Source: Chrysomallon squamiferum (Eukaryota > Mollusca > Gastropoda > Neomphalida > Peltospiridae). From it: DNA of 64,000 nucleotides. The translations under genes were made by a program, and so were the position numbers. Shown one piece after another: positions 12,601 through 25,329 of this stretch (positions are counted from its first letter, which is position 1; each line of letters begins with the position of its first letter). Location of the stretch: assembly GCA_012295275.1 (NCBI GenBank), contig CM022671.1, positions 883,501 to 947,500 on the forward strand. The letters are read 5' to 3'. The notes under the pieces were generated by a model. That model was not told the DNA's origin. It ran no database searches and worked only from the letters and a program-made list of their open reading frames with translations.

Positions 12601-15600
12601 GTGGAACATGTTCTTGTGACTCAGGATATTACCTTGCAGGTTCTAACTGTGCAAGTATGTAACATTTGTAATTTTGATTTTTTTATATTCATTCTACATA
12701 TTTTACCACCATAAACATAATAATAGTATCAAAAATGTTAAAAGTGATATCCATGTGTTTGTGTGTGGGTGTATTTCTGGAAGAAAATGAAAAGGGCAGA
12801 AACTCTGATATGTCATTTATTTGCATTAGACTGAAATAATTGACTTCTTTATAAGACATAAATAATACTTAGGAATGCTTGAAAATTTAAAATAAATCCT
12901 CATAAACCTTCTGTTTTATTGCATACTTGACATGCAAAATTAGATTTATATAACATGTTTGCATAAAAACAAGTAAATTATTCCAAGTATAAAATGAAAA
13001 ATACGTATTTTTCTATCCTGAGTGATAAAATGAATATTCCTGAATTTATGTATAAATTCTAAAATGTGAATATATTATCATTGTTGTTCTTGTTGAATAG
13101 ATGAGTATTACTATTAAAGTAATTATGTGTTGTTCATATGTTTGTTATATAATGAGAAGAAATCACTGTTACTAATTAGCAGTCAGATTTCTCATTAAGT
13201 ACACCTTCTCAGACAAAGGAAAATATATAGCCACTGCATTTGATAAACCTATAATAGAAACAGGAGAGGAAATAACCAAGTCTTTGTGCCAGAAAGACTT
13301 GATCCATTGATCTGTATGTTGCGACTGCTATTGATGTTGCTACTGCTGAAGTTGTTGTCAAAAATATTTATAAAAAAGAAAACAATAATAAGACTAACTC
13401 TGACACCAACTTTAATTCATTATTATTCAAATTTTCAGAATGCCCTCATGTGGATCACTGCCAAAGACCAAAGCCATGCAAGTCAGCACATGACCTGAAG
13501 TGTGAAGTCTGTCAGTCAGGATACTACCTAGAATCCTCATCTTGTAAACGTGAGTCATCAACTGAAATAACTCCAGTTTGTTTAATTATTACATGTTCTG
13601 AACTGTAAGTAATCTTTATTATCAAGCTCACTAAGGATTCCAATATGAAAATTGAAAACAGTTAAAATTAATATAAAATGGAGCTTACATTACTATAAGG
13701 AATTTTGTAATAAAATTTTCTGGCTACATCAGTTCAACATTATAAAATGTAATATGTTGAACCATTTTTATTAATTTCAGTAACAGGTTCTTTGCTTTCT
13801 TAATGTACCAACATTAGTAAGTATAATAAATTGAGCAAATTTATCCTATTTAGAGCATTCAATTATCCTTTTTATTTTCACAAAGCTTTTTAAACAATTC
13901 AGTTTAATCTAAATTTAATAAGAGTTTTTATTTTGCTGGTATTAATTTCTAAATATCTTATTCTGCTTACTTCATTGTTTGTCATATCTTTTTTTATCAC
14001 ACAGATTACTCAGTGCTTTTTAATATTTCAGGGTGTTCCAGCTTACACCACTGTCAGAAAGAAATATGCAGCTCACGACAAGATGTAACCTGTGAACATT
14101 GTGAAGGTCAAGGTTCTGATGTCAAACACTCCTTATACTGGCCAACTCAGCACAGCAAAACATGCTCTGGTAACTGTCTGAGTTTTAAATATCCTGTTTG
14201 ATAAAATATACATTACAGATTACTAGTTTATATTATTTTAATTAATTAAATAATTAATTAATTTATGTATATTATGTTCTTTTTCCCCATTTTTGAAAAC
14301 AAAATTGTACTTTTATATTTAAATGTCATCTCTACTAATATATATATATTTATTGAATGTATGTATGTATGTTTGTACATACATTAGAACAAAGATATAA
14401 ATATTAAAAATGTGTGTTTTGATTGCAAATTGTTCAGATTGATTTATAATGTACTTCATTATCTCAGAAGTAAAACAAAATATTCCATATGCGATTAAAT
14501 ATATGGATGTACACATGTATATATCCTTGTTTGTGTGTGTGTGTGTGTGTGTTTGTGTGTGTGGTTGTGTGTGTATTTGTTTCTACATGGGTATGTATGG
14601 ATGGATGGACGTACTTAAATGTGTGTGTGTGTGTTTTAAGTTGTTTGTTTCTTTATTTATTTTTTAATGTACTGTTTATTCCTCTGATTTATAGCCACAT
14701 GTTCTTGGAATAAAAGATGGTGTTGGCCTGGAGACTGTTCAAATCAGTTAACTTCATCTTGCAAATGTCGTAAAGGTTTCAGGAAAGTGGAAACTTCAGC
14801 TTTCACCAAATGTGACTGTGAGTTTAAATATCAAATATTTTTCATTGCTTTAGTTCATGGTTCATGACAAAATCTTCACACACACACACACACACACACA
14901 CTGCCATGAATCTTTATATGTTATATATGTATGTATGCATTTATTTACTTGTATGTATTTATTTATTTTTTATATGTGAAAATGTTCTAATGACAATTAC
15001 AAAAACACAAATTTTATGGAAAGGAAATATTTGTTCAATAAATTATTAACATAATGTATATTATGATCCACATTTTATGTTTTTCTATAATCTCAGTGAC
15101 AGCACTTCCAGATTTGATGACATGTAGAATGTCAGTGGAAGACAAATCTGGTCAGACTGTGACATCAACTTCAGGAAAGATTACCAACTGTGAACACGAA
15201 AGCAGCACCTACTTCAACATTCAGCCCAACAAGCTTCTCAATTTTATTGTTTATGCAACCTTCATAAACAAAACTAACCAAACCAAACCATTTCCAGTTT
15301 ACATCAAGGATACATCAACCAGTACTGGAATTGTGAGTGGAACAGTGAGAATGTTTGTGGATTTACTAAATGGTATGTCACTTATATGTAACTATATAAT
15401 TACTGATAAGTCACTGAATCAATCTTCATTAACACTGGGCATATTTCATTCCAGCCTTTGTTTAACAGATACCGTGGCATTTACTTTTGTGTCTAAGGCT
15501 TCAGTTTTGGTTGAAAGATTCTTGCTTTTAGTCAATCAAAGTAGATTTCTTCTATCATATCATCAAGGAAAAGATTTATGAGCAACAATTAATATTCGTT

Positions 15601-18600
15601 GTTTGTTCTGATGAAGCGTTTTCTTAACCTTATTTTAGACAAATGATAATTTTATTTAAAATTTGTTTAAGTAATCAGTACTTTATTTATTATATACCAG
15701 TTATTAACTTTGGTTGATCTTTACATTGAAATATTTCAGGTCAACATCATCAGTTACAGAGGATACCACTGAAAGGAGGTGGAAACTGCAATGTTAGAAT
15801 AAACAACAGAAAACCGTCTCCAAGCATGAACTGTGACACAGCTGTGAATGTTAACTACAGTCTACAAAATGGAGAAAAGTAATTAAATATCTAACAAAAT
15901 ACTGCATCTTAAATTTTATCTTTGTTTTTCTGACTTATATCATATATTTTCCATTTCAAATTAATTTTGTTTTCATTTGAAGTTTTAATTTTCTTTATGA
16001 TTTTTATATTCTAAGAGATAAAATATAAAATTGTTCATTAAAACAGAAAAAAAATCATATTTAACAAATACAACTTAAATTACAATCAACTTGTTTGAAA
16101 TCCAGTCATAAATATATTAAATAATTTCTGAATAAAGTAAAGGTGAATTATAATAGAGATAACAAATATAGATGCTAACACAAAGAAAAAATATTTTCTA
16201 GAAAAGACGAATATTGTATATGAGTAAATGTACAACAACATAAAATGAAGGATGAAGTTAATCTACTTGTTTTCAGATTGTGTATCATGTACGAAATATC
16301 ATCAGGAGGTTTCTTCCAGTATTTTGATTTTGGAATGACTTCAAAAGGATTTGAAGAATTCACTCCCCAGACAAAGACAAAGACTTTGTGTCTTAAATAT
16401 GACAATAAGAAACCAGTACACTGTTTATCTGATGAGACAGCACCATGTAATAAAACACTAATTGAGCTTGATAAAAGAATTACTAAAACAGGAAACATCA
16501 CAGTTTTACTTGGAGATGGTTGGAAAGATCCTTGGCCAAAAAGTGCTTCACCAAACCATGCATCTGGTATTAAAAAGTTTGTTATAGAGATACATGATGT
16601 CAGACAAATAGGATCAGTGTTAGAAGTTGACAAAGGAAGTCTGAATCCTCCTCTTAAAGAAGAATTTGGAAACTTAAAGAAGAATATAACTTTTGTTCTT
16701 CCAAAATCACCTGCTTTATACTGTGTCATGCTTGAAGTTCATGACAATGCTGGCAATGTGAGATTTGCCAGACGATTTGTTCTGTTTGATAATGACTCAA
16801 CTATCAAAATTAACACAAGAAATCCTCTACTTGTGTCATCATCATCTAAAGTGACAAACTACAAATGGCAGGTGAATCACAGATCAGTTTGTGTGAAGTG
16901 GAAAAACAGATATTATAATTCTTACTACATTAAAAACAATTTGTTAGCTCCCATCAGACCTGATGTCAACAATGCAATCACTGGAGTGTATGATCAACTT
17001 ACTGGCCAACTTCCTGTAAATGGAACCAGGAATGTACATGGTTTGACGGGATTCTCATATTCCTATTCCTTAAACCATGGTCCATTCTCTCCACAGAAGT
17101 ATGTGAGTGAGTTTGAGAATGAATCAGTCTGTTTGAATCTGATTTTGTCAGATGGTGATACATACACTTTTATCATCACAGCTGAAGATGTCATGGAAAA
17201 CAGACTGAGTGAAAATGTGACAGTGCACATAGACAGAACAGTTCCTGATGTTAAAAACATGTGGCTTGTCAGGAAAGGTAACAATGGGTTGTATGTCCAC
17301 CCCAGTACAGACCTGTCACATATGTTGCTGCAGTTTGAAGCTAAAGATCCACACAGTGGTATCAGAACAATAGAATGGTTTCTGGGAACTCAGAAAAACA
17401 AAACTGAAATTGGACAAGGAGCATTGCCTGTTATTAAAGATGTACCTAAAGTAAGTTTGACGATTTATATAAATATAACAATAAAACTGTCAGAATACAT
17501 TTTTTTTAATCAAAATTCTAGCAGATATGCTCTAATATAAATAGTACATGAAATTATTTGATAAATTCATCTGGTTTAGCTTATGAAGTAAATATTATTT
17601 TAAATCCTCTCTCTGTTTCTGCTTTAATGAAATTTTCACTTGGGTATATTATTATTTTATGTTTTTTTTCAGAATAAATGCAAATCAGATCAACACTGCT
17701 ACTGTCCATCAATTGGTCCATGTGCCTATTTCAACTACACTGTAAAACTGAACAGTTTGATCGAGAAAAACACAAACACAGGAAAACACAACAGGGAATA
17801 TTACTTCACACTGATAGCAACTAATGAGGCCATGTTGAAGTCTGTGTATCATCTAGACATCCTCGTAGATGCATCACCACCTGTTGCAGGTGTTGTACGT
17901 GAAGGTTCACCAGACGGACCAGACATTGATTACACAAGTGAAGACTACATCAACATCAACATGCACGGCTTCATCGATCATGAAAGTGGAATCAGATTTT
18001 ATCTTGTGGCTTTAGCAAAACAATGTTTATCTTTGGATGAAATAAAAAATGATTTGGATAACAAATCAGTTACTGTTTACAAGACAGTAGATCCAGAAAT
18101 CAGAATAAAGGTTCCAAACAAAGGATCCTACATTACATCAGTTGTTGCTTTTAATAATGCAATGGAACCTTCTCCAGTTGCCTGTTCAAATGGTATTACA
18201 AAGGATACCACAAATCCTGAGTTGATGGACATCAGACTTGAAGATGGCCGAATTCATGATGGTCTGTGGTGTAAGCCATCCAGAGTGTTCTATGTGCATG
18301 TAAACATGACTTTAACAGAACTGCACAATACACACACATGCAAAACCAAGTGTAAAAACACAGTGAATGTTGGCTACATTGATGCTTTGCCTCTGACCCA
18401 CACTACCATTGAAAAGAATATTTCAGAAACAGTTTGCTCCAGATGTGAGGTGCTAAGTAACCAGTCCACAGTGTATCTTCCATCTAACACAGTCTACTTA
18501 CAGTGGAAAACTGTAGAAGCCGAGAGTCAGATTAAAGATTATTACATTGGACTTGGCAGTGACATGTCTAAGACTGATCATCAATCACTGCTGCCTTACC

Positions 18601-20389
18601 AGTCAACTCATGGAAAAGAGTCAGCTGAGATTTCAGACTTTTCTGTGTCAAATACTTCTTCATTTTACATCTTTGTCAAAGTCGTCAATGAGGCTAACCT
18701 GACATCATCTAGACGTATTGGACCAGTTTTGATAAATGAATCTCCTCCTAAACTGAAAGAAGGTAAACATATTTCTTCCTTTTTTTATTTTTTTATTTAT
18801 TCAGACAAAAAGATTTTAAAATAAATTTCACAAAATGAAGTTTCTTATTTAAACTATTGTCAGGGCTTGATATAGATAGGTTGAAACTGAGATTGGATAG
18901 GTTGAAAACTTTAGAGAAGCTTAATTGTGTTATTCTGAATGACACCCAACAGCCAATGTTATATTTTGTGCTGATGTGTCATTAAACAAAGAAATAAACA
19001 AAAACAAAAATTACAGGATTATCTGCTCAGAATAAAGTTTAGTATTGAACCTAATTTCTTACAGAGAGTGTGAAGCTTTAATCTATAGCATTTCTTCAGA
19101 TTTTTTTACTGGTTCTGCCTGTTGTATCAGTATGTTAAACAGTTACACATTTTAAGAACAATACTCTGTCTTGAAGTCAAAATAGGAAGTTTTGTTGCAT
19201 GGATCTGAAGTAAAAGAATGAACATTACCATGCTTATTTTTCCCCATTAATGTAATATTTTGTTACATTAAATTATTTACCTTTTTCATTTCAGACTGTG
19301 AACACAATGTAACATATGGCTATTACTGTGAAAAACTGTGTGCTGGCCGCCATTGTTACGACATTTCATCATGTGATGTGAGATCAGGAAGATGTGTCCA
19401 CGGTTGTCAACCAGGATGGAAAGATTCAGACTGTTCTAAAGGTAATTATTAAAAGCTTAAGATATTCATCAAAAAACATACATAAAAAGAAACAAAACAA
19501 AATAAAATAAAATAAATAAATAAATAATAATGAAATAAATAAATAAGTTTCAGATTTATTATTTTCAAATAACATTTTTTCCTTTCATTCATTTAGTCTG
19601 CAATATTTCAGTAAGTTTTAAAAATTACCTTTATTTTTTTACATCCAAATAGCTTTTGCCTAATTAAGAACTGATAACAGTATTTGAAATGACAGGATTA
19701 CTCAGATAATATGATTGTCTTGACTGTTGAATTTTAGAAATTTTAAAAATGTTTGCCTCTCATTGTTTTGATAAAACAAATTTTTATTTAAACTGTGAAC
19801 AAAGATGGTTTGGTTCAGGTTGTTTATTTATCTTGAATTCTTCTTTTAAAGGGAAATTTTTGTCTAATAAAGAACAGGCAACAGTATCTGACATAACATC
19901 ATTACTCAGATAATATGATTGCCTTGACTGTTAAAACAAATTTTTATTTAAGCTATTAAATGGTTTGGTTCTGGTTGTTCATGTGTCTTGAATTCTTCTT
20001 TTAAAGGGAAATTTATATCACAAACCTTTTTTACAGACTTAACTTTATCAAGCTTTTATATTCATTGAGAATGAATATTGAACTCCTGTAAAATTGTAAT
20101 AGAATAATGACATTAAATTTAATGTTCAGTATTTTTAGTGGCTTCGTTACTATTATTTAAAAAAAAGTTATTTTAAGATTTGAATCTGGATAGTATCATC
20201 ATGGCTTTAATTTTCAAGATCCTCTGAGAATGGAAATGGGATCTTGTCTTATCAGATTTAATGACATTATTACAGTATGTTTTTATTACATCAAACTTTC
20301 CAGTATTATTTCATTACACTTTGCTGAGTTATACAGACTGAATAATTCAGAATATAATCTTATTGAATTAATGTAATGTAAGTAAGTTA

Positions 20390-20430
<41 letters not shown>

Positions 20431-21610
20431 AAACATATAGAAACTACTAAAAAATATTTACTTCAGGAAGTGATTGTATTAATGTTGACACAAAAACAGT
20501 TTTATTACTTTCTTTATTTCAGTTTCCCCACAAAAAGCAGCAGATTTAGTAACTATCATTATCTCAGGTGTATCGGGAATTTGTTTTCTTCTTGTGTTGA
20601 CAGTGTTGGTTTTCTGCACTAGGTTAGTAACCATAAATCAGAAGATGTTCAGTATAATGGAACATTTAGAAATTGTACTCTTTAATTAAAAACATTAAAA
20701 AACATTAGTATCAGATGATGAGATTTTTAATTGTTTATTATAAGTACCATTATACAAATTTATGTTATTAAATAGTCACCAAGAAATGATAAAGCTCTGT
20801 AACTGGCAGAAGATATTTTATATTCAGACCATTTCTATAGAACTGGCAGGAACAGATCTTATGCAGGGTCAAGTGTTTGCTAAGACAAATCTGTAATTAT
20901 TTCTTCTGAAAATGCCTAATTGAGCCATCATTTTGTTTTATTTGGCTTTAGCACCAACCTGATATTGCCATAAATTTCAATTTTAAAGCAGCTGATGAAT
21001 AATGAACTAATGAAGGACTTAATTTTATAAATCATTGAAAACCTCTCATTTTGATTTTCGTGGATTTTCTAAAATGAACATATACAAATGTATAATTTTT
21101 GAAAAACAACAAAAACAAGAAAAAATCATGCATCCATTTTTAAACTTATTACCTATCACTTTTTTGTGGTTCCCATAATCAACCCATTTCTTTTCAATTC
21201 ATAGGACTTATATGTATCCCAAGATTCAGTGACACTGATTTCATATTGAAAGAAATGTTTTTTTTCCCTAATTTGCATTATAATTATACTCAGTATATTC
21301 CGAATACTTATTATCAGTAATAAATTTTTTTTTTTTTTTTATTATTATTAGGAGACTAGTGCTGAGGAGAAGAAGAAGTTCTTCAAAGGAACAAAATGTG
21401 AAAACAGTCTGTGAAAACAGTGAATACATGAACTGTGCTGGAGTCTGTGAAAACAGTGAATACATGAACTGTGTTCCTGTCTATGAAAATTTGAGACAGT
21501 TTCGACACCAGAGCCAGGATGTGAGCAATGTTTATAGTTCACTGGAAATGTCTGTCATTGGTCAAGACTGTGTCTATGAAAAGATAAACATGTCTGTGTA
21601 TGAAAACTAA
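9644..21610 (+). CDS. Copy B: PLAT/EGF/beta-sandwich single-pass receptor with ITAM-like tail
   Basis: Fifteen exons: 9644-9695, 11182-11339, 11809-11895, 12206-12281, 12529-12654, 13439-13549, 14032-14169, 14695-14817, 15097-15372, 15740-15878, 16277-17450, 17673-18762, 19295-19441, 20523-20622, 21352-21610. They sum to 4056 bases in one open frame (1351 residues), all with GT-AG sites. Residues 1-17 are a signal peptide, about 20-108 PLAT, 125-166 EGF, 167-290 Cys-rich modules, 291-1183 N-glycosylation-rich beta-sandwich regions with D-x-[ST]-P-P motifs, 1184-1232 a MEGF-type EGF (DCEHNVTYGYYCEKLC), about 1243-1264 one membrane helix and 1265-1351 a cytoplasmic tail. The tail opens with a basic stop-transfer and carries Tyr 1291, 1303, 1310, 1327, 1341 and 1349. 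Y1327-SSL, ten residues, Y1341-EKI fits a YxxL/I pair. Four Tyr sit in YxN (Grb2-type SH2) contexts. I know no characterised protein with this architecture; an adhesion or phagocytic-type receptor is inference. Confidence 0.86.
14526..14576. repeat. (TG)n-type microsatellite in copy B intron
   Basis: An interrupted TG run in the intron before exon 14695. The matching C intron holds a longer CA/CTCA-rich run at 55715-55830, so this locus has changed length since duplication. Confidence 0.85.
14879..14901. repeat. (CA)n microsatellite in copy B intron
   Basis: About eleven CA units. The homologous position in C is at 55402-55422, where the run reads as GT on the plus strand. Confidence 0.85.
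19648..20008. repeat. Imperfect tandem duplication in a B intron
   Basis: Two diverged units sit in the intron before the membrane-helix exon. The first runs from about 19648 to about 19852 and the second from about 19853 to 20008. Shared words include attactcagataatatgatt (19695 and 19901), acaaatttttatttaa and ttgaattcttcttttaaagg. It lies within intron 19442-20522 and carries no exon. Confidence 0.7.
20394..20427. repeat. (GT)n microsatellite
   Basis: About 17 GT units in the intron before the membrane-helix exon of copy B. Confidence 0.93.
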
Positions 21611-22984
21611 GTGGGCAGAAAAATTAGAAAAAATTAAATTGATCACATTATAGAAGATTCCTTGTAAGATATGAAAAGCACCATTAGTTTTAAGCTACAC
21701 ATATTTAACCATGGTTTATTCCACCTATCCTCAAATATATTAAAAATTATTAAATATAAAATAACCTAAAATACATATACATAAATAAGAAGACTTTAAT
21801 TTATTCATCTATTAATTTTTATATACTTTCATCATTAAATCCAGGTTCTTGATAACTATCTGTGACATTTATATAATTGTTTGCTAGCAAGTAGCCTAAT
21901 ATATGTTATTTATTTCCAAATAAGAGTTTTATTTACTGGAGACCAACCATTAATAATAATCATAATAATAATAATAATAATAATAAAGGATTACAATAAT
22001 CATATAATGGTTGTAACTAAAGCATTAAAGCAGGCATTTTCTCTCTATTCATTAGCAACTTATTTATAGTTTTATGTTGTTGTGATTGTGTGCTTTTTCT
22101 GTTGTTTCTGACACTTTATGGAGTAGTTTTGTGTTAATATAAATACTTTCCATACTCTACTGATATTTATCCAAAACAATAATTCTGATAATAAAGATAT
22201 ATGTTTTTGTTGAAGTGTTCATATAATGTTTAAAATCTTAAATTCATAATGTATACTTCAGTGTTATTTATTTATTCAGTGACTTTGCTAACAATAAAAC
22301 AACAACAATAAAAGAGATCAAGTAAAAAACATCTTAGTGCCTCCATTTTACTGTATTATTTTATTCTGCACTAATAAGATCTAAAAAGACAGAATGAGTG
22401 ATTAAGAAAGATACCATAAAAAAATAATAGTTAAGATACAGTAACATAATATGAAATGTTTCTTATTTTTTATTTCAACATCATTGTTTTACGTCTTTTC
22501 AATTTGTTTATTTTTGCTTTTTAGCAGGGGTTTTTTCATATATTCAGCAGTCTGAAATAAATTTATAAATTGAAATGATATTATTATGTCATTAATTTAA
22601 TGTTACTTAGTGTGTGTGTGTGTGCAGAAAGGGAGAAACAAGCAAAAGTTAAATTTTTGCCAGACGTATTGTCACCATTCCAAAAAAAAAATTTAAATTA
22701 AATATATATATATATATATATAAAAGAAGAAATAAAGAAAAAAGAGACAAATAAAATTAATAGAAAATACTTGTGTCTAAATTTATATAAACATAAAAAT
22801 ATACATACAATAAATAAACCACAAGTTTTACATGGTAAAGAATAACAACTTTGTGGTCTAAAGGGAAATAACTAAATTAATTTAGAAAGTTATCTTGAAA
22901 TTAAATGAACCTCTCTCTCTCTCGATTAAATTATTTTAATTAAGGTTCAAATAAAATGTGTAAATCAAAGTTGAAATATATTAA
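21611..22984. other. 3' flank of copy B, no further gene seen
   Basis: This stretch should hold the B 3' UTR. It is AT-rich, with an AAT microsatellite at 21955-21986, a TA run near 22702-22722 and a short CT run near 22912-22923. No exon could be supported on either strand. Confidence 0.6.
22190..22195 (+). terminator. Candidate poly(A) signal of copy B
   Basis: An AATAAA hexamer lies 580 bases after the B stop codon at 21610. Other A-rich hexamers occur nearby (for example around 21967-21987 in an AAT microsatellite), so the true 3' end is uncertain. Confidence 0.3.
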
Positions 22985-24150
22985 AATTTGAATTTATTTA
23001 TTTATTTATTTACTTATTTTACATTTTGTTTACATTTTAATTAAGTCGTTTTTTATTGGGTGTTTTTTTCTCTTTTGTGACTTCTGACCTAATCACTTTT
23101 AAACTTTTTTGTTTACATGTATTTCTCTATTTACTTATTTTTTAATTAATAAATGACATATTTTCATTTTTCTCTGTATATTATATGTTTCTATTATTAA
23201 GAAAATATTAAATTTTGGTTAAATAAATAAACATTTAAATTAAAACAATTCAAAATATGTCTGCATTTCTCTGTTTAATTTTGTGTTTTCTTGTTGCTTT
23301 TTCTGTTATCTGTTAATTACTTTTCATATTGTTTATCTCATTCTGCTTTTTCTAAAATATTTGTTTATTAATTATTTGCTTTTTTGTTTACATATTAAAG
23401 AAATCTGTTTCTCTCGGTCTCTGTCTGAACCTCCTTCCTTTATTACATTATATATTTTTTTTTATCAGTTCATTATTTACAGTTAAAAACTTTTAAATTT
23501 TAAAAATAGGAACATTTGTTTCTCAGTATTTAAAAAAAAAATGTAGAAGTATTTAAAGCTTTTTTATTGTTCAATTAGATATAACTCTTCCACATATTTG
23601 TTATTCATATTACATTTTCATCTCATTTATATAAATATTATTTCTCTGCAGGATGACTCATTACTTATTTGTTGTTGCTGTTTATGTGTTTGTTTTTTTT
23701 TTCACTTCTTTTTTAAATGATATTTTAATATTCAGTTTAAATACTCTTTGATTCCATCAATCTTTTTTTGAAAAATGGAAGTATTTATATTGCTACATTA
23801 CACAAGCATTTAAAAATAAATACAGACATATTGAAGAGTAACTGTACAAGGAAAATAAAAAATAGCTACAGTTTCATTATTCAGTTTAGTAACTTGGACA
23901 TATGAATATATGTATACATAAGACAATAAAAGTTTATTCATATTATTACAGATATTATTATTGTTATTATTTATGAATTTGTTGTTGTTCTTGTTGTTGT
24001 TATTGTTTTTGTTTTTTGTGTTGTTTTTTTTGTGTTTTTTTTAGTTCTTTTTTTTTTTTTTTTAATTCTTGTTATTGAAGTGCTATAACAGCGTTCAGCA
24101 TTTTAGCGTTAAAGAGTTATTCCTATTAGACCATGAATGTAATGATTTGC
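22985..24150. repeat. Dispersed repeat R2, MITE-free copy (empty site)
   Basis: It matches R1 (about 6560-8275) in the same order and orientation, but the 547-bp MITE is absent. The flank word ending aattcaaaata at 23257 continues directly into tgtctgcatttc, with a single TA at 23256-23257. It lies between the end of B and the promoter of the CDIPT-like gene and has no coding capacity. Confidence 0.7.
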
Positions 24151-24191
24151 ATTTATTTATTCATTTATTTTTATTTTATTTTTTTGCCCTT

Positions 24192-24200
24192 ACCGGAAGT
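24192..24200 (+). promoter_or_regulatory. ETS-type motif in the CDIPT-like promoter
   Basis: The word accggaagt lies 137 bases before the start codon, inside a short stretch (about 24190-24480) that is richer in CG dinucleotides than its surroundings. ACCGGAAGT is the standard ETS/GABP site found in TATA-less housekeeping promoters of animals. Function here is inferred from position only. Confidence 0.4.
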
Positions 24201-24336
24201 AATTAGTTTTTCCACATCTTTTAACATTCGGTCATAATCGAAATAACGTCGCCAATATTCGGAAATATTACGAGACTTTCCAATCGTATTTCATTGTTGT
24301 TTTGTTGATTTCCTTAGAAAGAAACGAAGATGAAAA

Positions 24337-25280
24337 ATGGGCTTAGATGTTTTATTATATTGTCCGAATATTATTGGTAAGCGGGGATAATGCTAAATAA
24401 GGTCATTATCCGCCTCATTATTAAACATACTTTAATTCCGTATGTTTCCGGAACGTAGGTCAGTCTCGGTGTTGGTCAACACGAAAAATAAATAAACCCA
24501 TCATACATGTTATTGTTAGAGAGAACTAACTGAAATGGTTCAGAAGTTTATTCCCGCCCGCTGTCATCCATTATTCCCGAAGAACAAAATAATAAATATT
24601 AATTATAATTTACGTAAAAGTGTTAAAAAAATAAATAAATAATGTATTTCGCATTATCTTCGTATTTATCTAATTGACAGGTATTGAAATTTAGCATCTC
24701 TTTGAGTTTCTTAAAGACGTATACTTTTTAAATTTAATTTTATTCTTTATAAAATATATAAAATTAAAATAATAATATAAGACAAAGTACAAGTATGTGT
24801 TTGTCAGTGTAAATGTTGGCTGTTTTCTTTTAGGCTATATTCGGATCATTCTTGCTACTCTGGCCTTTGTTTTCTACAATGAGCATTTGTACTTTGTGAT
24901 TTTGTTCGGTGTTTCCATTAGTTTAGATGGTGAGTGGCACTGTTTTTATTTAACATTTTTCAATATCATCATTATCTCTTTATATTAACCATTACTATAC
25001 TACTACTACTTCTACTTCTGCTTCTGCTTCTACTACTACTACTACTACTACTACTACTATTATTATTAAAGAATGAAAAAAAGAAATTGATCGTTTAAGC
25101 AGAACCCCCTAAATAATGTTTCAATTTTATTTCAGCTGTTGATGGAATTGTAGCTCGGAGATTCAATCAGACTTCATCTTTTGGTGCTTGGGTAAATTCT
25201 ACTGTATTTCTTATTTTAAAAATAAAATGTTTCTGTTTTTTATTTATATATTTATTGTTGTTTTCTTTTTAATTTAATTT

Positions 25281-25329
<49 letters not shown>

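Larger units (their letters stand above)
1..13990. repeat. Inverted duplication: A arm (1-4690) and B arm (9290-13990)
   Basis: The minus-strand sequence of 1-4690 matches 9290-13990 on the plus strand through exons and most introns, from the proximal promoter to the intron before the second Cys-rich exon. The arms face each other head-to-head across about 4.6 kb of spacer. The left arm continues past the window edge. Confidence 0.85.
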
